DNA of 60,057 nt from Oscillospiraceae bacterium (GTDB lineage: Bacteria; Bacillota; Clostridia; Oscillospirales; Acutalibacteraceae): NCBI GenBank assembly GCA_015065925.1, contig SVPL01000009.1:1-60057 (forward strand), given 5' to 3'. Of the stretch, positions 7,621 through 17,682 are shown in pieces. The position numbers and the translations under genes were made by a program. The notes beneath the pieces are model-generated. The model saw only the letters and a program-made list of their open reading frames with translations, did no database searches and was not told the DNA's origin. How positions within the stretch are numbered: position 1 is the first letter of the stretch; each line of letters opens with the position of its first letter.

Positions 7621-9120
7621 TTGATAAAACTAAGAAAGCGTTATTCTGCTGTTTTAATGAGCGTTTCGTCATTACCCTCTGATTATGGAATTGGCGGTTT
7701 TGGTACTGAGTTTAAAAGGTTTATAGATTTTTTAAGTAACTGTGGTTTTTCTGCAATGCAGGTTTTACCCTTTAATCTTCCGGATTTCGGTAATTCACCT
7801 TATGGAAGCTGCTCTGCCTTTGCAGGTAATTATTTGTATATTGATCCAGAGTCTTTAAAAAATGATGGTTTGTTAACCGATGCCGAGCTTGAAAACTGCA
7901 TATACAATGGTTCGCCATATACCGTCGATTATGATTTTGTCTATAAATCCAAGAGCAAAATGGTTAAAGCCGCATTTATAAACGGTTTTGACAGAGAAAA
8001 AAATAATGTAGAAGCCTTTGTAAAATCAAAGCCGTGGGTTTATGATTATGCGCTTTTTATGGCAATTAAAGAAAAAAACAATGGCGCTCCGTGGCAGAAA
8101 TGGGAAGAAAATTTTAAAAACTATACTTCCGCCTGTTTGAATTGTGATTTATTAAAAGATAATATTAATTTTTATTGTTTTGAACAGTATCTATTTTCAA
8201 AACAATACGAAGGTGTAAAAAAACACGCCGAGGAAAAAGGTGTTGCCATAATTGGGGATATTCCCATTTATGTTTCTGTTGATAGTGTGGATGTATGGAA
8301 AAATCCAAATCTTTTTTGTCTTGATGATGACTATTTGCCCAAAATTGTGGCAGGTGTACCGCCTGATGCATTTTCAAAGGAAGGGCAATTATGGGGAAAC
8401 CCTGTTTATGATTGGGATGAGCATCAACTTGATGGCTATTCCTGGTGGATTTCCAGATTAGAGCGTAATTTAGAGCTTTATGATGCAGTTAGAATTGACC
8501 ATTTCAGAGGTTTTGCCTCTTATTACACTATTGATGCCGATGCCGAAAATGCAAAAAACGGCGAATGGAAACAAGGCCCAAGAATGAAGCTTTTTTCCGA
8601 AATATTAAAGAAATTTGATAAAGAAAGAATTATTGCAGAGGATTTGGGTACATATAGCGAGGATGTTGCTGAATTGCTTCAAAATACAGGCATCAAAGGT
8701 ATGAGAGTGGTTCAGTTTGGTTTCGATGGCGGGGATAGCACTCATTTGCTACACAATTATTCTGAAAACTGTTTGGCATATATCGGTACTCACGATAATA
8801 ATACCCTTTTGGGTTGGCTTTGGGATTTGAACGATAGCCAAAGAAGTATCGTTTTAGATTATTGCGGTTTTAAAGGTGATGATTGGGGAAGGGGTGGTTA
8901 TTACAGCGATTCTTGTCGTGCCGTTATTGAAACTGTGTGGAAAACATCTGCGGCTATTACCGTAATACCCTTCCAAGACCTTTGTGGATTTGGTTCGGAT
9001 GCTCGTATGAACATTCCGGGAGTGCCTAAGGATAATTGGCGCTTTAGAACCACCTTTGAAACTATTGAGTCGGTTGATTATAGTTATTTTAGAAAAATCA
9101 ATAGTTTGTTTTTTAGATAA
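7621..9120 (+). CDS. malQ: 4-alpha-glucanotransferase (amylomaltase)
   Basis: A GH77 enzyme that transfers alpha-1,4-glucan segments during maltodextrin or glycogen use in the cytoplasm. Seen are the start region GVSSLPSDYGIGGFG-like (SSLPSDYGIGGFGTEF), nucleophile block VRIDHFRGF, acid/base EDLG and THDNNT. Length 499 aa is normal. TTG is taken as the start because AGGTGG precedes it by about 6 bp and the ORF opens there. The stop is 52 bp before the PBP gene, so co-transcription is likely. Confidence 0.94.
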   Translation: MIKLRKRYSAVLMSVSSLPSDYGIGGFGTEFKRFIDFLSNCGFSAMQVLPFNLPDFGNSPYGSCSAFAGNYLYIDPESLKNDGLLTDAELENCIYNGSPYTVDYDFVYKSKSKMVKAAFINGFDREKNNVEAFVKSKPWVYDYALFMAIKEKNNGAPWQKWEENFKNYTSACLNCDLLKDNINFYCFEQYLFSKQYEGVKKHAEEKGVAIIGDIPIYVSVDSVDVWKNPNLFCLDDDYLPKIVAGVPPDAFSKEGQLWGNPVYDWDEHQLDGYSWWISRLERNLELYDAVRIDHFRGFASYYTIDADAENAKNGEWKQGPRMKLFSEILKKFDKERIIAEDLGTYSEDVAELLQNTGIKGMRVVQFGFDGGDSTHLLHNYSENCLAYIGTHDNNTLLGWLWDLNDSQRSIVLDYCGFKGDDWGRGGYYSDSCRAVIETVWKTSAAITVIPFQDLCGFGSDARMNIPGVPKDNWRFRTTFETIESVDYSYFRKINSLFFR

Positions 9121-9172
9121 TATAATGTTTAAAATTTCTTGTGCGGTTCAAACTACTTTTGGAGGAGACCGT

Positions 9173-10768
9173 ATGAGAAATTTTTTCATTAATAATATGC
9201 ATTTTAGAATAATAATGAGTCTTTTAAGTGTTTTAGCGCTTATGTTTTTTTGTGTTGTTCGACTTTGTGAGGTTTCATCCTCATCCTATGAAACGGCAGG
9301 AATTTCCAATGGATATACCATTGAAATTAAGGAAGGCAGAGGTAATTTTTATGACTGCAACGGAGAAAGAATAACAGGTGAAAAAGATATTTATTATGTT
9401 GTGTTTTTACCCTGCGATGAGGCAATTTTGCGTTTTGCAGTAGAAACAGAGGGTGATGAGCGTGAGGATGGATTAAAAACCCTCAGAAGCAAAAGACCTG
9501 TTCTTGTTAAAAGAGAAAAGAAAATTTCAGGTATTGGGATTTATTCCTTTAAAAGCACTGAAAGATACTCTGAAGATTTGGGACTTGAGCATATTATAGG
9601 TTATTTGGATGGGGAAGGTAACGGCGTTTCGGGACTTGAAAAATCTTATAATCGGATTATTAAAGCTGATTCAAACACAGAGTTGTTTTTCGAAACCTCT
9701 GCTTTGGGGGACTTTTTATTAGGGGCTCAACCGCAGGTAAAAAAATCTTATCCTAAGGGTGATGTTTACCTTACAATTGATAAGAAAATACAAAAAATTT
9801 GCAATGATGCCGCAAAGTCCGTAAAAATGGGCGCTGTGGTTGTTACGGAAATCAGTAGCGGTAAAATACGCGGTATGGTAAGTAAGCCCGGATTTAATGT
9901 GAATAATCTTAAGGCATATGTTAATGATAGCAATTCTCCCTTTTTAAATAGAGCTCTTAGTGCATATAGCGTAGGCTCTGTTTTTAAACCTCTTATAGCC
10001 ACCGCTATGCTTGAAACTTCTAACCATAGTTATACTTTTAATTGTACAGGTTATACCGATATTTTAGGCATACGTTTTTTTTGCAACAATCGTAACGGTC
10101 ACGGTAATATGGATTTAAATACGGCAATTATCAATTCCTGTAATACCTATTTTTATAATGCCGCCGCTAGCGTTAATCCAAAGTCTTTAATAGAAATTTC
10201 TACCGTTTTAGGATTTGGTAAAAAAGTAAAGCTGGCAGATGACCTAAATGCTGTTGCCGGTAGTTTTACAACTCTTGCAGAGCTGGAAAAATCCAAAGCT
10301 AATGTTGCTAATTTTGCAATAGGTCAGGGAAATATAGCATTGTCACCTTTAGTGATGACAAATTTATACTCTGCCATAGCAAATGAGGGTTATTATTTTT
10401 CACCGCAAATTATAGAAGGTTATAGTCAAAACGGCGAATATTATGAAACGGAAAAAGAAAGCAAAAGAATTGTTTTCAGTAAACAAACGGCAGATATTTT
10501 AAAGCAATATTTAATAAATGCCGTTGAACTAGGCACGGGCAAAAACGCAAAAACAAACGGGTTTGGGGTTGGCGGCAAAACGGCAACAGCCCAAACAGGA
10601 AGATATATTAATAATAAGGAGATATTAAACGCGTGGTTCTGTGGCTTTTTCCCTTCGGATAACCCAAAATATGTTGTTATAGTATTTGTTGAACAGGCGA
10701 GCTCGGGAAGTGAAAATAGTGCGCCTATATTCAAAAAAATTGCCGAGGAAATAAATAATTTGAAATAA
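9173..10768 (+). CDS. Class B penicillin-binding protein with KTA motif
   Basis: A peptidoglycan transpeptidase anchored by one N-terminal membrane helix (about residues 10-32). Catalytic motifs are SVFK (in VGSVFKP), SCN (in IINSCNTYF) and GGKTATAQTG. The third motif reads KTA rather than the usual KTG. A dimerisation domain lies before the transpeptidase domain, and there is no PASTA repeat. Start 9173 is chosen for GGAGGAG 6 bp upstream; a 39-codon extension into malQ is not supported. It is 531 aa, shorter than PBP2/SpoVD, and possibly a sporulation or elongation-specific enzyme. Confidence 0.88.
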   Translation: MRNFFINNMHFRIIMSLLSVLALMFFCVVRLCEVSSSSYETAGISNGYTIEIKEGRGNFYDCNGERITGEKDIYYVVFLPCDEAILRFAVETEGDEREDGLKTLRSKRPVLVKREKKISGIGIYSFKSTERYSEDLGLEHIIGYLDGEGNGVSGLEKSYNRIIKADSNTELFFETSALGDFLLGAQPQVKKSYPKGDVYLTIDKKIQKICNDAAKSVKMGAVVVTEISSGKIRGMVSKPGFNVNNLKAYVNDSNSPFLNRALSAYSVGSVFKPLIATAMLETSNHSYTFNCTGYTDILGIRFFCNNRNGHGNMDLNTAIINSCNTYFYNAAASVNPKSLIEISTVLGFGKKVKLADDLNAVAGSFTTLAELEKSKANVANFAIGQGNIALSPLVMTNLYSAIANEGYYFSPQIIEGYSQNGEYYETEKESKRIVFSKQTADILKQYLINAVELGTGKNAKTNGFGVGGKTATAQTGRYINNKEILNAWFCGFFPSDNPKYVVIVFVEQASSGSENSAPIFKKIAEEINNLK

Positions 10769-10789
10769 AATGAAAAAATATAAAAAAAG

Positions 10790-10810
10790 ACTTGAAATTT
10801 AATTTCAAGT
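10790..10810. terminator. Hairpin between PBP gene and secG
   Basis: Perfect stem ACTTGAAATT/AATTTCAAGT with a one-base loop. It has an A-rich 5' side and no T tract after it on the plus strand, so it may be a weak terminator or a processing site. Confidence 0.4.
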
Positions 10811-10855
10811 GTGATATTATATACTCCGTGATATTATGTTATGGAGGATTTTGAA

Positions 10856-11104
10856 ATGGGCGTTTTAGAAATTGTTATTGGAGCAGTTATATTACTCCTT
10901 TCTGTAGTTGTTATTTTTGTTGTAATTTTACAGGAAGGTCATCGTGCCGGTATTAACGGTGCTATTTCCGGCGGTGCAGATACATTTCTTTCCAAAAATA
11001 AAGCAAGAACTGTAGATGCTTTCTTAGCTCGTTGGACAAAATGGTTTGCAATTGCATTTTTTGTTCTTGCAATTGTAGCTAACTTTATTGCTCTTAATAA
11101 GTAA
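10856..11104 (+). CDS. secG: Preprotein translocase subunit SecG
   Basis: A small subunit of the SecYEG channel that aids SecA-driven export. At 82 aa it has two membrane helices (about 3-25, IVIGAVILLLSVVVIFVVIL, and 58-78) and the SecG linker with QEGHRAGINGAISGGAD. ATG at 10856 is chosen because GGAGG lies 8 bp before it; the ATG at 10841 overlaps that site. A terminator follows. Confidence 0.92.
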   Translation: MGVLEIVIGAVILLLSVVVIFVVILQEGHRAGINGAISGGADTFLSKNKARTVDAFLARWTKWFAIAFFVLAIVANFIALNK

Positions 11105-11124
11105 TCAACTAAAAAATCATTTTG

Positions 11125-11157
11125 TGCGGTTGGGATTTCCTGACCGCATTTTTGTTT
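11125..11157 (+). terminator. Intrinsic terminator after secG
   Basis: Stem TGCGGT/ACCGCA (11125-11130 and 11143-11148) followed directly by T6GTTT. Confidence 0.8.
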
Positions 11158-11171
11158 AGGAGAGGATTTAT

Positions 11172-11717
11172 TTGAAAGCTAAAGGAACTATAATTTTTGT
11201 AGTAATTGTACTTGCTTTATTGATTTGCGCTATTGTTGTTGTACCAAAAATGTTTCCAAAAAATAATCAGGAGCAAACAACCTCAAACAATACAGAAACC
11301 GTAACTTCGGTTGAACCTAAAATTTATACTCTTGAAGAAATGATTTTAGAAAGCGATAATGTGATTTCGGGTACAGTTATTAAGGCAGATGTTGATGAAA
11401 AAGGCGTTCTTTATACATTAACGGTTAGTTGGAAGGATGTTTATAAAGGCAGAAATTATGCAACTATGGGTTACGCCTATGTAAATGGAGCAAAAACCTT
11501 AGAACTAAATAAAACCTATTTGTTTATTGGTGACACAAACGAAGAAAAATACCATTATAAGGAGCCTTTTGAAAATGCGCCTTGGGTTTTTGCAGTCAAT
11601 GAGGATGAAACACTTACGCATATTTCAAACGGCGATGTGACTCTTGTGTCAAATTTGAATGAAATTACCATTGAAAATGTTAAAACTATATGCAAAAACA
11701 CATCTTCAAGTAAATAA
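11172..11717 (+). CDS. Membrane-anchored extracellular protein, unknown
   Basis: A 181-residue protein with one N-terminal membrane helix (about 6-26, IIFVVIVLALLICAIVVV), a Ser/Thr/Asn-rich linker, then a compact beta-rich domain (about 50-175) with alternating strands such as VISGTVIKADVDEKG and TYLFIGD. There is no lipobox, so it is probably an uncleaved anchor facing outward. TTG start with AGGAGAGGA upstream. I do not recognise the domain. Similar small domains occur in Firmicute surface proteins. A terminator isolates it from secG. Confidence 0.65.
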   Translation: MKAKGTIIFVVIVLALLICAIVVVPKMFPKNNQEQTTSNNTETVTSVEPKIYTLEEMILESDNVISGTVIKADVDEKGVLYTLTVSWKDVYKGRNYATMGYAYVNGAKTLELNKTYLFIGDTNEEKYHYKEPFENAPWVFAVNEDETLTHISNGDVTLVSNLNEITIENVKTICKNTSSSK

Positions 11718-11750
11718 ATGGTAAACTAGTTAAATTTTTGTGCTTTTTGG

Positions 11751-11780
11751 TTGACAAAATGGGGGATAATTTAGTATAAT
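11751..11780 (+). promoter_or_regulatory. Strong sigma-A promoter of the yicC-priA-prkC operon
   Basis: TTGACA (11751-11756), 18-bp spacer, TATAAT (11775-11780), both boxes perfect. No terminator is visible from here until 24983, so it could drive 14 genes. Confidence 0.85.
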
Positions 11781-11815
11781 AATATATTATCTAAAGCGTT
11801 TTAGGAGCTGGTGTT

Positions 11816-12694
11816 ATGGTAAGAAGTATGACCGGTTACGGCCGTTTTGAGTTACTCAAAAATGATGTGAATTATATTGTGGAAATTAAGTCGGTAAATC
11901 ACAGATATTTTGAGTTTTCAGCTCGTACTCCAAAGGGTTGCGTTTTCTTGGAAGAAAAGCTAAAGGCTTTTTTTGCAAAGCGTATTGCTCGTGGAAAAAT
12001 TGAGGTTTATGTGGGTATTGAGGGCGGCACTCGTTCAAATAGCATTGTTACAGTTAATGAGGCTGTTGCAGAGAGTTATGTTGAGGCTCTTAAAGCTTTA
12101 AAGAAAAAATACGGTTTATCGGGTAAGGTTGCTCTTAGCGATGTTATTACCAACAATGATGTTTTTGTTGTTGAGCGCCCTAAAATGAATGAAGAAGAAA
12201 TTTGGAGCGCTGTTGAAGAGGCTGCAATCGGTGCAGTAGATGCATTTATTAAAATGCGTGAAACCGAGGGTGAGCGACTTGCACAGGATGTTAAAAGCCG
12301 TTGTGAGCATATTCTGAATTTGGTTGGAGAGGTTGAAAAAAATGCTCCCGAAACTCTTAAGAACTATCGCGAAAGATTAGAGAAAAAGCTTCGCGAGGTT
12401 TTGGAGGATACTTCGATTGATGAACAGAGAATTGTAACCGAGGCGGCTATTTTTGCCGATAAAATCGCAGTTGATGAGGAAACAGTTCGTCTTAGAAGTC
12501 ATATTGAACAGCTTGTTAGTATGATTGACAGTAACGAAACATTAGGTAAAAAGTTCGATTTTGTTGTTCAGGAAATGAACCGCGAGGCTAATACAATAGG
12601 CTCGAAATCTCAAAATATTGAAATTACACGCATTGTAGTGGATATTAAGGGCGAGATAGAAAAAATTCGTGAACAAATTCAAAATATTGAATAA
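11816..12694 (+). CDS. yicC: YicC/YloC family endoribonuclease
   Basis: 292 aa. The N-terminal signature MTGYGR and SVNHRYFEF and the C-terminal DUF1732-type block REANTIGSKSQ are diagnostic. E. coli YicC and B. subtilis YloC are Mn-dependent endoribonucleases that take part in mRNA and sRNA decay. It heads the large housekeeping operon and precedes remA as in Bacillus. RBS AGGAG lies 7 bp upstream. Confidence 0.93.
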   Translation: MVRSMTGYGRFELLKNDVNYIVEIKSVNHRYFEFSARTPKGCVFLEEKLKAFFAKRIARGKIEVYVGIEGGTRSNSIVTVNEAVAESYVEALKALKKKYGLSGKVALSDVITNNDVFVVERPKMNEEEIWSAVEEAAIGAVDAFIKMRETEGERLAQDVKSRCEHILNLVGEVEKNAPETLKNYRERLEKKLREVLEDTSIDEQRIVTEAAIFADKIAVDEETVRLRSHIEQLVSMIDSNETLGKKFDFVVQEMNREANTIGSKSQNIEITRIVVDIKGEIEKIREQIQNIE

Positions 12695-12719
12695 TTAACA
12701 TATTTAGGGAAATTGTATT

Positions 12720-12992
12720 ATGAAATTAATAAATATAGGCTTTGGAAATATGGTTTCGGCAGAGCGTCTTGTTGCTGTAGTAAGTCCGGAATCGGCTCCA
12801 ATAAAAAGAATTATCGGTGAGGCTAAAGAAAAAGGTACCCTTATTGATGCCACTCACGGCAGACGCACCAGGGCGGTTATAATTACCGATAGCGATCATA
12901 TTATTCTAACCTATTTGCAGTCTGAAACGGTTGCCAATCGCATTGAAGAGGAGAATAATGATATAGATATGCTGGAGGATGAATATGAGTAA
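12720..12992 (+). CDS. remA: RemA-like extracellular matrix regulator
   Basis: 90 aa with the RemA/DUF370 motif INIGFGNMV and the basic block HGRRTRAVI that binds DNA in known RemA rings. In Bacillus RemA activates matrix and osmoprotection operons. In this organism its targets are unknown. It overlaps gmk by 8 bp, so the two are translationally coupled. Confidence 0.93.
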   Translation: MKLINIGFGNMVSAERLVAVVSPESAPIKRIIGEAKEKGTLIDATHGRRTRAVIITDSDHIILTYLQSETVANRIEEENNDIDMLEDEYE

Positions 12993-13593
12993 AGGTAATA
13001 TTTATATAATTTCCGGACCTTCAGGTTCGGGTAAGGATACCATTTTAAAGGAAGTTCTTAAAATAAGGAATGATGTTTTCTTTTCAATTTCCGAAATAAC
13101 ACGCGATATGCGAAACGGTGAGGTTGAGGGTGAAAAATATCACTTTATTTCTCGCGAAGAATTTAAGGAAAAACTTGCAAATAATTACTTTTTGGAGTAT
13201 AATGAATATTCAGGGAACTTTTACGGTACTCCCAAAGCTCCTATTGAGGAGCATTTAGCCGCTGGCGATGATGTTGTTATTGAGTGTGATGTTAACGGAG
13301 CTAATGCCTTGCGTAAGCTTTTGCCCGATGTTTTGAGTATATTCATAATGCCGCCATCCTTTGAGGTTCTTCATAAAAGGCTTGTTAACCGCGCTACCGA
13401 GAGCGCAGAACAGGTTGAACGCCGTATGAATGAAGCCTTAAATGAAATTCGCCGTGCAGACGAGTACGATTATATAGTTGTTAATGACCACCTGCCGGTG
13501 GCTGTAGAAGATTTTATTACAGTTTTAAAAAGCAATAAATTATTGTTAAAAAATCAAAAATATCTTATAGATGAGGTGCTTAAAAATGCTTAA
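12985..13593 (+). CDS. gmk: Guanylate kinase
   Basis: Phosphorylates GMP to GDP. P-loop [10 protein letters not shown] near residues 9-18 and the GMP-binding [12 protein letters not shown] block are clear. Length 202 aa. ATG at 12985 is preferred over 12979 because GGAGG (12974-12978) then has a 6-bp spacing. The last bases overlap rpoZ. Confidence 0.95.
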   Translation: MSKGNIYIISGPSGSGKDTILKEVLKIRNDVFFSISEITRDMRNGEVEGEKYHFISREEFKEKLANNYFLEYNEYSGNFYGTPKAPIEEHLAAGDDVVIECDVNGANALRKLLPDVLSIFIMPPSFEVLHKRLVNRATESAEQVERRMNEALNEIRRADEYDYIVVNDHLPVAVEDFITVLKSNKLLLKNQKYLIDEVLKNA

Positions 13594-13765
13594 TCCCGCA
13601 ATTGGAAAACTTATCAACAACTCAGAAAGCCGCTATCAGTTGGTTTTGGAGGTTGCAAAACAGGCAAGAGTTATTGCTGAAAAAAATGAAAACGAAACCG
13701 ATAAAGCCTTAGAAAAATCGGTTAGCTTGGCTATTGATAAAATCGCCGAGGAAAAAGGCCTTTAA
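13586..13765 (+). CDS. rpoZ: RNA polymerase omega subunit
   Basis: A 59-residue omega subunit that helps assemble RNA polymerase. Motifs NPAIGKLI and SRYQLVLEVAKQARVIAE match the family. The start at 13586 has GAGGTG 8 bp upstream. It sits in its conserved place after gmk. The usual next gene in many Firmicutes, coaBC, is absent and priA follows directly. Confidence 0.92.
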   Translation: MLNPAIGKLINNSESRYQLVLEVAKQARVIAEKNENETDKALEKSVSLAIDKIAEEKGL

Positions 13766-13804
13766 TTTTTTAAAATTGAATTGTTTTGAAGGGAGGCTTG
13801 TCTT

Positions 13805-16255
13805 ATGCGATATTCCGTTGTTGTAGGTGTTGCTATCGAAAAAACGGTGTATCGTTTTGACAAGCCGTTTGATTATTCTGTACCTACAGAATTAATTGAT
13901 GTGTGCAAGGTTGGGTGTAGGGTAACTGTGCCGTTTGGCAGAGGAAACACCAAACGGCAGGGTGTTGTTTTGTATTTGTCAAATGGCGCCGAAATTACCG
14001 ATAATACCAAAATGAAAAACATTATTTCGGTTATTGATAAAAAGCCGCTGCTTACTGAGGAATTACTTGGTATTGTTAAATGGCTTAAAGCACACACATT
14101 TTGCACATATTATGATGCGGTAAAAACACTTTTGCCGTTTGGGCTTAATATTAAAATGGTTTCTATGCTCAGACTGGAAGATGTGTCTGCCGAAACCTTG
14201 GCAACCCTTTCAAAAATCGAGAATGATGCGGTAGCTTTTTTACGGAAAAAAGGCGGTTGTAGTGAGAAAAACACCCTTTTAAATGCTTTGAATTTAACCG
14301 AAGAATCTGTCATTAATAATCTTTTAAGGCTCGGAGTAATCAGTATAGACCGTACTGCTAAGCAAAATATGAAGGATCCAACAGTTAGTATGGCTTCCCT
14401 TTTAATTCCATCTTCTGATTTACCAAAGCTTACGCCAAAGCAAAAGGCGGTTGTTGATTTCTTAGATGAGGTAAATACTGCCGGTGTAAAAGAGGTAGCT
14501 TATTATGCGGGTGTTTCGCAAGCGGTTATTACAGCTCTTGAGAAAAAAGGAATATTAAAGATTTTTTCTGTGCCCGTTTCCCCAACCCTTTCGTTAACTG
14601 CACCGCAAACCCCTTCAGAAATTTCTTTAACAGCTGAACAACAAAAGGCTTATGATAAACTTTTGATTGATTATAATTCTCCCACTGCAAAAACTTCCCT
14701 TCTTTACGGTGTGACAGGAAGTGGTAAAACAAGTATATTTTTAAAGCTTGTTGACCATACCATTTCAAGTGGAAAAAGTGCAATAGTAATGGTGCCTGAA
14801 ATAGCCCTCACTCCTCAAACTCTTTCAAAATTCAAGGCTCGATATGGTGATAAGGTTGCAGTTTTCCATAGCGCAATGTCACTTGGAGCCCGTATGGAGG
14901 AGTGGAAAAAAGCCGCTTCAGGTAGTGCGGTGGTTGCTATTGGTACCCGTTCTGCCGTATTTGCTCCCCTTAACAATGTTGGACTAATAATAATGGATGA
15001 AGAACAAGAGCATACCTATAAATCTGAGCAAAGTCCTCGTTTTCACGCCCGTGATGTTGCAAATATACGCTGCAAATATCATAGCGCTATGTTGCTTTTG
15101 GCATCTGCAACACCGTCGGTTGAATCCTATTGTCACGCAAGAGAAGGGCGGTACGGTTTGGTTACCCTTAAAAATCGTTACGGTAATGCTGTTTTACCAA
15201 GCGTTGTAACGGTAGATATGCGTCAAGAATTGGCGGTTGGAAATACGGGTATTATAAGCCGTGCGTTAGCGCATGAACTTGTAAAGACAATTGAAAACAA
15301 AAAGCAAGCTATTCTTTTGCTTAATCGTAGAGGGCATAATACCTATATTTCCTGCCCTGCTTGCGGTCATGTTTTTAACTGTGAAAACTGCAGTATTTCC
15401 CTTACTTACCATTCGGCAAATAATAAGCTTATGTGTCATTATTGCGGAACTGCCCATAATATGCCTGAAGAATGTCCTGATTGCAAAAACAAAAAATTGC
15501 GTTTTTCAGGGGTAGGCACTCAAAGAGCATATGAGGAAATTGCTTCAATGTTTCCAAATTCAAAAATACTTCGTTTGGATGCCGATACAACCCTAACTCG
15601 TGATGCCTTTGAAAAGGGGCTTACTGCTTTTGCAAAGGGCGAATATGATATTATGTTGGGCACTCAGATGGTGGCTAAAGGATTGGATTTTCCAAATGTT
15701 ACTTTAGTAGGTGTTTTATCTGCCGACCAATCAATGCATAGTGATGATTTTCGTGCCTTTGAGCGCACATTTTCTTTGCTCACACAGGTTATCGGCAGGT
15801 CGGGTAGAGGCTCTGAGCCGGGAATTGCAATAGTTCAAACCCACGAGCCTGAAAATGATATAATTGAACTTGCCTGCAATCAGGATTATGACGGTTTTTA
15901 TTCAACCGAAATCTTAACCCGCCGACTTATGATATACCCACCTTACTGTGATATTGTTATGTTGGGTGTTTCGGCGGTTGGCAGTGAAATTACCCGTCTT
16001 GCCGCTGTAAAACTGTTTGAGCTCATAAAAAATGCCTTGGAAAAGCGAAATAATGATATAAAGATGATTATTTTGGGACCTACGGTGGCGAATGTTCCGA
16101 GGGTGAATTCAAAATACCGTCAAAGAATAATTTTAAAAACAAAAAATACGCCTAAGTTTCGTGAATTTTTGCATAATGTTTTGTTGGATTTTTATGCCAA
16201 TTCGGATAAAACAGTAAGCGTATTTGTAGATGTTAATCCCGAAAGCATAATCTAG
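13805..16255 (+). CDS. priA: Primosomal protein N' (PriA helicase)
   Basis: An 816-residue 3'-5' helicase that restarts collapsed replication forks. Order: N-terminal DNA-binding domain, winged helix region, Walker [10 protein letters not shown] (about residue 301), Walker B DEEQEH, a zinc-binding insert with [13 protein letters not shown] and CHYCGT...CPDC (about 520-560), and helicase block [19 protein letters not shown] precedes ATG. The length is normal. Confidence 0.96.
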   Translation: MRYSVVVGVAIEKTVYRFDKPFDYSVPTELIDVCKVGCRVTVPFGRGNTKRQGVVLYLSNGAEITDNTKMKNIISVIDKKPLLTEELLGIVKWLKAHTFCTYYDAVKTLLPFGLNIKMVSMLRLEDVSAETLATLSKIENDAVAFLRKKGGCSEKNTLLNALNLTEESVINNLLRLGVISIDRTAKQNMKDPTVSMASLLIPSSDLPKLTPKQKAVVDFLDEVNTAGVKEVAYYAGVSQAVITALEKKGILKIFSVPVSPTLSLTAPQTPSEISLTAEQQKAYDKLLIDYNSPTAKTSLLYGVTGSGKTSIFLKLVDHTISSGKSAIVMVPEIALTPQTLSKFKARYGDKVAVFHSAMSLGARMEEWKKAASGSAVVAIGTRSAVFAPLNNVGLIIMDEEQEHTYKSEQSPRFHARDVANIRCKYHSAMLLLASATPSVESYCHAREGRYGLVTLKNRYGNAVLPSVVTVDMRQELAVGNTGIISRALAHELVKTIENKKQAILLLNRRGHNTYISCPACGHVFNCENCSISLTYHSANNKLMCHYCGTAHNMPEECPDCKNKKLRFSGVGTQRAYEEIASMFPNSKILRLDADTTLTRDAFEKGLTAFAKGEYDIMLGTQMVAKGLDFPNVTLVGVLSADQSMHSDDFRAFERTFSLLTQVIGRSGRGSEPGIAIVQTHEPENDIIELACNQDYDGFYSTEILTRRLMIYPPYCDIVMLGVSAVGSEITRLAAVKLFELIKNALEKRNNDIKMIILGPTVANVPRVNSKYRQRIILKTKNTPKFREFLHNVLLDFYANSDKTVSVFVDVNPESII

Positions 16256-16266
16256 GAGGAAAAATA

Positions 16267-16710
16267 ATGGCAATTCGTAATATAGTTAAAAATGGCGACC
16301 CCGTTTTACGCAAGGTTTGCAGATCAGTTTTGAATTTTGATGAAAAGCTTGCCACTCTTTTGGATGATATGATTGAAACTATGAATTATGCTGAAGGTGT
16401 TGGACTTGCCGCACCTCAGGTTGGAATACTTCGTAGAGTTTGTGTTATAGATGTTGGAAACGGCCCTATTGAGCTTGTAAATCCTGCTATAATCGCCGAA
16501 GAGGGTGAGCAGATTGGCAGCGAAGGGTGTTTGTCTGTTCCCGGACAAAGCGGTACCGTTAAAAGACCTATGAAGGTTACCGTAAAGGCGCAAGACAGAA
16601 ACGGAAAAACCTTTGAAATTACGGGTGAGGAGCTTCTTGCAAGGGCTTTTTGCCACGAAATCGACCATTTGAATGGTATTTTGTATCTTGATAAGGTTAT
16701 TAGAGGTTGA
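16267..16710 (+). CDS. def: Peptide deformylase
   Basis: Removes the formyl group from nascent proteins. All three motifs are visible: [18 protein letters not shown] (metal Cys) and CHEIDHLNG (metal His pair and catalytic Glu). 147 aa. Ribosome site GGAGGAA lies 5 bp before ATG and begins right after the priA stop. fmt follows after 5 bp, pairing removal and addition of the formyl group. Confidence 0.96.
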   Translation: MAIRNIVKNGDPVLRKVCRSVLNFDEKLATLLDDMIETMNYAEGVGLAAPQVGILRRVCVIDVGNGPIELVNPAIIAEEGEQIGSEGCLSVPGQSGTVKRPMKVTVKAQDRNGKTFEITGEELLARAFCHEIDHLNGILYLDKVIRG

Positions 16711-16715
16711 AATTT

Positions 16716-17648
16716 ATGAAGGTTATTTTTATGGGTACACCCGATTTTGCGGTGCCTTGCTTAGAGAAACTAATTGAAGATGGACATCAGGTTGAAGCTG
16801 TTTTTACCCGTGAGGACAAGCCTGTAGGCAGAAAAAAAGTTCTTACCGCGCCTCCCGTTAAAGAAATTGCTTTGAAATACGGAATAGAGGTTTATCAACC
16901 TAAAAAGCTAAGGGATAACCCCGAAGTATTTGAGGTTATAAAAAACATAAATCCCGATTTAATCGTTGTTGTTGCATACGGTAGAATTCTACCCAAGGAA
17001 ATTTTGGATTTTCCAAAATATGGGTGTGTAAATGTACACGGCTCATTGCTTCCAAGACATAGGGGATCATCTCCAATTCAGTGGTCGATTGTCTGTGGTG
17101 ATAAGGTTACGGGTGTTACTACTATGCTTATGGATGAAGGTATTGATACAGGTGATATCTTGGAGGTGTCACAGGTACCAATTGAGGATACCGATACGGG
17201 CGGAAGTCTGTTCGATAAGCTTTGCATAGAGGGTGCAAAACTGCTTTCCACAACAATCAAAGGTTTGCAAAGTGGAAGCATCACTCCCATAAAACAAAAA
17301 GAAGAAGGCGCGAATTATGCGCCAATGCTCACCAAAGAAATGGGACTTTTGGATTTTAATAAAAACGCAAATGAGCTTTGGTGTCTTATAAGAGGTTTTA
17401 ATCCTTGGCCTTTAACCTACTTTTATTATAATGATAGAAGATTTAAGGTTTTTGATGCGAAACCAATAATTGCAAAGGGGCATTTATCGGGAGAGTTTTT
17501 TATAAAGGAAAATAAAGCATATATTGCTTGCGCGGATGACACCGCCTTGGAAATTAATGAAATTTGTCCCGACGGTTCTAAAAAAATGGATTCTTCTGCT
17601 TTTGTAAACGGAAGGTTTATTCCAATAGGTGAAATTCTTAATAAATAA
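16716..17648 (+). CDS. fmt: Methionyl-tRNA formyltransferase
   Basis: Formylates initiator Met-tRNA with 10-formyl-THF. MGTPDFAVP at the start and HGSLLPRHRGSSPIQW with the catalytic Asn-His-Asp context (VNVHGSLLPRHRG) are clear. 310 aa. ATG 16716 has GAGG 9 bp upstream; the in-frame TTG at 16707 lies in the ribosome site. It depends on the folate pool made by the genes at 28478-31349. Confidence 0.95.
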   Translation: MKVIFMGTPDFAVPCLEKLIEDGHQVEAVFTREDKPVGRKKVLTAPPVKEIALKYGIEVYQPKKLRDNPEVFEVIKNINPDLIVVVAYGRILPKEILDFPKYGCVNVHGSLLPRHRGSSPIQWSIVCGDKVTGVTTMLMDEGIDTGDILEVSQVPIEDTDTGGSLFDKLCIEGAKLLSTTIKGLQSGSITPIKQKEEGANYAPMLTKEMGLLDFNKNANELWCLIRGFNPWPLTYFYYNDRRFKVFDAKPIIAKGHLSGEFFIKENKAYIACADDTALEINEICPDGSKKMDSSAFVNGRFIPIGEILNK

Positions 17649-17682
17649 TCAATTAATCGGTATATTTTAAGGAGGTGGGGAA

